Shown one piece after another: positions 21,234 to 22,995 of a stretch of DNA of 22,995 bases. The DNA is taken from NCBI GenBank assembly GCA_036796255.1, contig DAIRDH010000052.1, positions 1-22,995 on the forward strand, in the 5' to 3' direction. This stretch comes from T3Sed10-241 sp036796255 (GTDB lineage: Bacteria > Bacteroidota > Bacteroidia > Flavobacteriales_D > Cryomorphaceae). The position numbers were made by a program, and so were the translations under genes. Numbering within the stretch: the stretch's first letter is position 1; the number at the start of each line of letters is the position of its first letter. The notes below the pieces were generated by a model, which saw only the letters and a list, made by a program, of their open reading frames with translations, did not search any database and had not been told where the DNA came from.

Positions 21234-22517
21234 ATGCAAAATCCAGGCAAATCGGCCCTATTCAAAAAATCTCTCCCATTAATTGTTTGCGAACTGAGTG
21301 ATGCGATGATGCTTTTTACAGGTGTCATTTTCTTGAGTATGCAAGATGAGGTTTACCTGGCCGCCATAGGCCTTATCGATGCTCTTCTTCTTTGCTGTCT
21401 CGCTTATGGCCATGCACTCAGCGACGCTTTCCAAAATTTCTACGCGCGCAGACGGGTGCACTCTAGCCATGGCTCGCTCTCTGGCAAGGTGTTGAGAAAA
21501 TCGTGTCTCGATTTTACAATCGCTGCTATTGTTTCCGTCGGCCTGTTGTCAGTCGTCCTGATGTGTATCAATTCCTTTTATAGCAATGAGATCATTTCCA
21601 TCCTCTTTGCTTCGCTGCCATTCATCGGCGCTGTGGTACTGATTTATTATCTGGCATTGGCATTTCACTCCTATCTTATTGGTAAAGGACATTTGCAGCA
21701 GGTTGGTTATGCCGCGATAGCCGGCTTTCTTGTGCAATTGCTCTTGGTGTATCTCTTTTTACATCATCTCGATACAGACCTCTTGCCCACCAATGCAGTA
21801 TTGCTGGCCACCGCTATCGCAGAAGTCGTTTGGCTTGCATGGCTATACTTAACTTATAGAATGTATGGCTATCATAAGGTAGCCCGAGTTCGGAACTTGA
21901 ATACCGCACGCATCAGACACATACTGCGCCGCGCCTCAATTTTGCCAGGCCTGTCGGTGCTTTCATTTCATGTTTTGGTGTCTCTTACATTCTTGTACCT
22001 CACTTGGTGCTGTGCCCATGCTGAGGTGGCCACGCTCACCCTGGCAATGTCATACTACACCTTGCTTATTGCTCCTGCGAATGGTATTTCAGCAGCTGCC
22101 GCAAATGGATTTTCACAAATTCACATCAGCAAGCGTGCGGATTTGTTTCCGCGTTTCCGCAAAAATGTATTCACTATCAGTTTGGCTTCGGCTTTTATGG
22201 TTTTCACGCTGTTCATCATCATCAGGCTATTCGGACTTGAGGTTGGCCCTTGGAGCTGGGAAATGATGGCAGTTATAGGTGTACTTGCCACATTCGCCAT
22301 GCGCAATAAGATTGACTTCGCTGCTGTGCTGGTGCGCCTGAGAGTGAACTTCTTTATTCGGGTACAAATGGCTTATGCCACAATGGTCTTTATGGGATTC
22401 GTTTTGCTGCAAGGCCTAGCGGTCACCCATGTGCTTGCGTTGCTCGTAGTGGTGCTTTTGGCACAAGCTGCAATGTCGGTAGCGCTTGAATACCGGATGA
22501 GGTCTATCTGGCTTTAA
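21234..22517 (+). CDS. Polytopic membrane protein, MATE/MOP-flippase-like
   Basis: The 427-residue protein is almost entirely hydrophobic, with about 12 predicted membrane helices. The first segment (KKSLPLIVCELSDAMMLFTGVIFL ... YLAAIGLIDALLLCCLAYGHALSDAFQNFYARRRV) follows the MATE pattern of paired helices, a small-residue stretch and a basic loop, and the halves look pseudo-repeated. Such proteins export drugs or lipid-linked compounds by antiport. The match is weak, so substrate and even the MATE assignment are uncertain. I prefer the ATG at 21234 (MQNPGKSALFKK). An in-frame start at 21174 would add 20 basic/hydrophobic residues. A small inverted repeat TTTGCC-G-GGCAAA lies at 21208-21220, just upstream. 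The response regulator gene ends 73 bases before this start. Confidence 0.6.
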   Translation: MQNPGKSALFKKSLPLIVCELSDAMMLFTGVIFLSMQDEVYLAAIGLIDALLLCCLAYGHALSDAFQNFYARRRVHSSHGSLSGKVLRKSCLDFTIAAIVSVGLLSVVLMCINSFYSNEIISILFASLPFIGAVVLIYYLALAFHSYLIGKGHLQQVGYAAIAGFLVQLLLVYLFLHHLDTDLLPTNAVLLATAIAEVVWLAWLYLTYRMYGYHKVARVRNLNTARIRHILRRASILPGLSVLSFHVLVSLTFLYLTWCCAHAEVATLTLAMSYYTLLIAPANGISAAAANGFSQIHISKRADLFPRFRKNVFTISLASAFMVFTLFIIIRLFGLEVGPWSWEMMAVIGVLATFAMRNKIDFAAVLVRLRVNFFIRVQMAYATMVFMGFVLLQGLAVTHVLALLVVVLLAQAAMSVALEYRMRSIWL

Positions 22518-22559
22518 GCTCGATTAGACCTGAACGAATTTTATTCTTTTAATCTTCGG

Positions 22560-22722
22560 GAGAACTTTTCGATAGTTCTCACAATGCTCAGGTAAGCAGT
22601 GATTTATACAAATCACACTGCAGTGATGTGTCCTGCATACTCTCGGATTTAGGCGATAAAAAAAATCAGTTCGTCTTTTGATATTGAGTCCTCATTTACA
22701 AAAATCATCCCTTTGGGTGATA
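22560..22722. promoter_or_regulatory. Cluster of four inverted repeats before the secreted protein gene
   Basis: Seen: GAGAACT/AGTTCTC (22560-22566 and 22574-22580), TGATTT/AAATCA (22600-22605 and 22610-22615), the perfect palindrome CACTGCAGTG (22616-22625), and ATCATCCC-TTT-GGGTGAT with one bulge (22704-22721). None is followed by a T-run, so they are not simple terminators. They may be operators or leader hairpins. A further TCCA-TTTT-TGGA lies at about 22741-22752. Confidence 0.4.
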
Positions 22723-22788
22723 TACATCTTAATCGGATAGTCCATTTTTGGAGCGTTAACCTAAATCATTAACCACAACTAACCGATT

Positions 22789-22995
22789 ATGATGTTTATA
22801 AAAAATTTAATGGCTGCCATTGTAATGGTAGCTTTTCAACTGCCAATTTTAGCAGTTGACAATGACGATTGTGCAGATGCCATACCATTGGTGGTAGGAA
22901 CTGAATGCGTGTTCAGCAGCTTTACCAGTGTAGGCGCCAGTGCTGAACCGACCTCAGTCGCCTCCAACCCCACCTGTGGCGGGTATCAGGGCGGC
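22789..22995 (+). CDS. Secreted protein, N-terminal part (cut by window edge)
   Basis: The first 69 codons are seen. MMFIKNLMAAIVMVAFQLPILA is a clear signal peptide. The mature start DNDDCADAIPLVVGTECVFSSF is a recurrent N-terminal domain in secreted Bacteroidota proteins, many of them sorted by the type IX secretion system (recalled knowledge). The C-terminal sorting domain, if any, lies outside the window. Cysteines at the 'DDCADA', 'TECVF' and 'NPTCGGY' positions are likely disulphide-forming. Start: the ATG at 22789 is followed at once by another ATG; both fit. The region upstream is rich in inverted repeats. Function unknown. Confidence 0.7.
   Translation, partial: MMFIKNLMAAIVMVAFQLPILAVDNDDCADAIPLVVGTECVFSSFTSVGASAEPTSVASNPTCGGYQGG

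Overview
The window looks like chromosomal DNA of a Bacteroidota bacterium, most likely a flavobacterium-like lineage. The supporting signs are a PafA-type alkaline phosphatase, a NtrC-family regulator with GAFTSA in place of GAFTGA, a truncated secreted protein of the 'NDDCADAIPL' type, hardly any Shine-Dalgarno sequences, and several TAnnTTTG-like -7 boxes. Base composition is moderate, and visibly more A/T-rich around 1755-2520 and 22520-22995. The lineage call is inference, not a database match.

Layout. 1-1616 (minus) is the purK-purE purine operon, with purE cut by the window edge. 1617-1958 has no gene but holds a GCTAG-rich repeat island and a three-unit, 32-bp-period array of GGTGAAT/ATTCACC sites. 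1959-2516 is a small toxin-antitoxin pair whose MazF/PemK-like toxin is broken by a one-base frameshift. 2687-7392 is a tight plus-strand operon in which every gene overlaps the next by 4-11 bases: hpt, adk, obgE, a PAP2 phosphatase, the fluoride channel gene crcB, and a PafA-like phosphatase. A small exported cysteine-pair protein (7458-7808) and a shared bidirectional terminator follow. 7890-9997 (minus) is a Ppx/GppA phosphatase gene followed by a NtrC-type regulator gene. 10077-11708 (minus) is a lipoprotein glycoside hydrolase. 11917-14194 is a NatA/NatB-like ABC exporter.

The most interesting region is 14271-21160. It holds an exported, membrane-anchored TPR-CHAT (caspase-like) protease. 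Converging on it is an ECF sigma factor gene overlapping a gene for a single-pass membrane protein with an anti-sigma-like layout and a TPR-like outer domain. Next comes a histidine kinase, also with a predicted periplasmic TPR domain, overlapping a LuxR-type response regulator gene. The predicted topologies put the CHAT protease and the outer domain of the putative anti-sigma factor in the same compartment. This suggests, as inference, a protease-gated sigma factor circuit, similar in logic to the TPR-CHAT/sigma factor module of type III-E CRISPR systems but without CRISPR parts and located at the envelope. A putative orphan small RNA or attenuator lies between the sigma factor and kinase genes.

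21234-22517 encodes a polytopic MATE-like membrane protein. The window ends in the first 69 codons of a secreted protein, preceded by a leader region rich in inverted repeats. I saw no tRNA, rRNA, CRISPR array, transposase or integrase.
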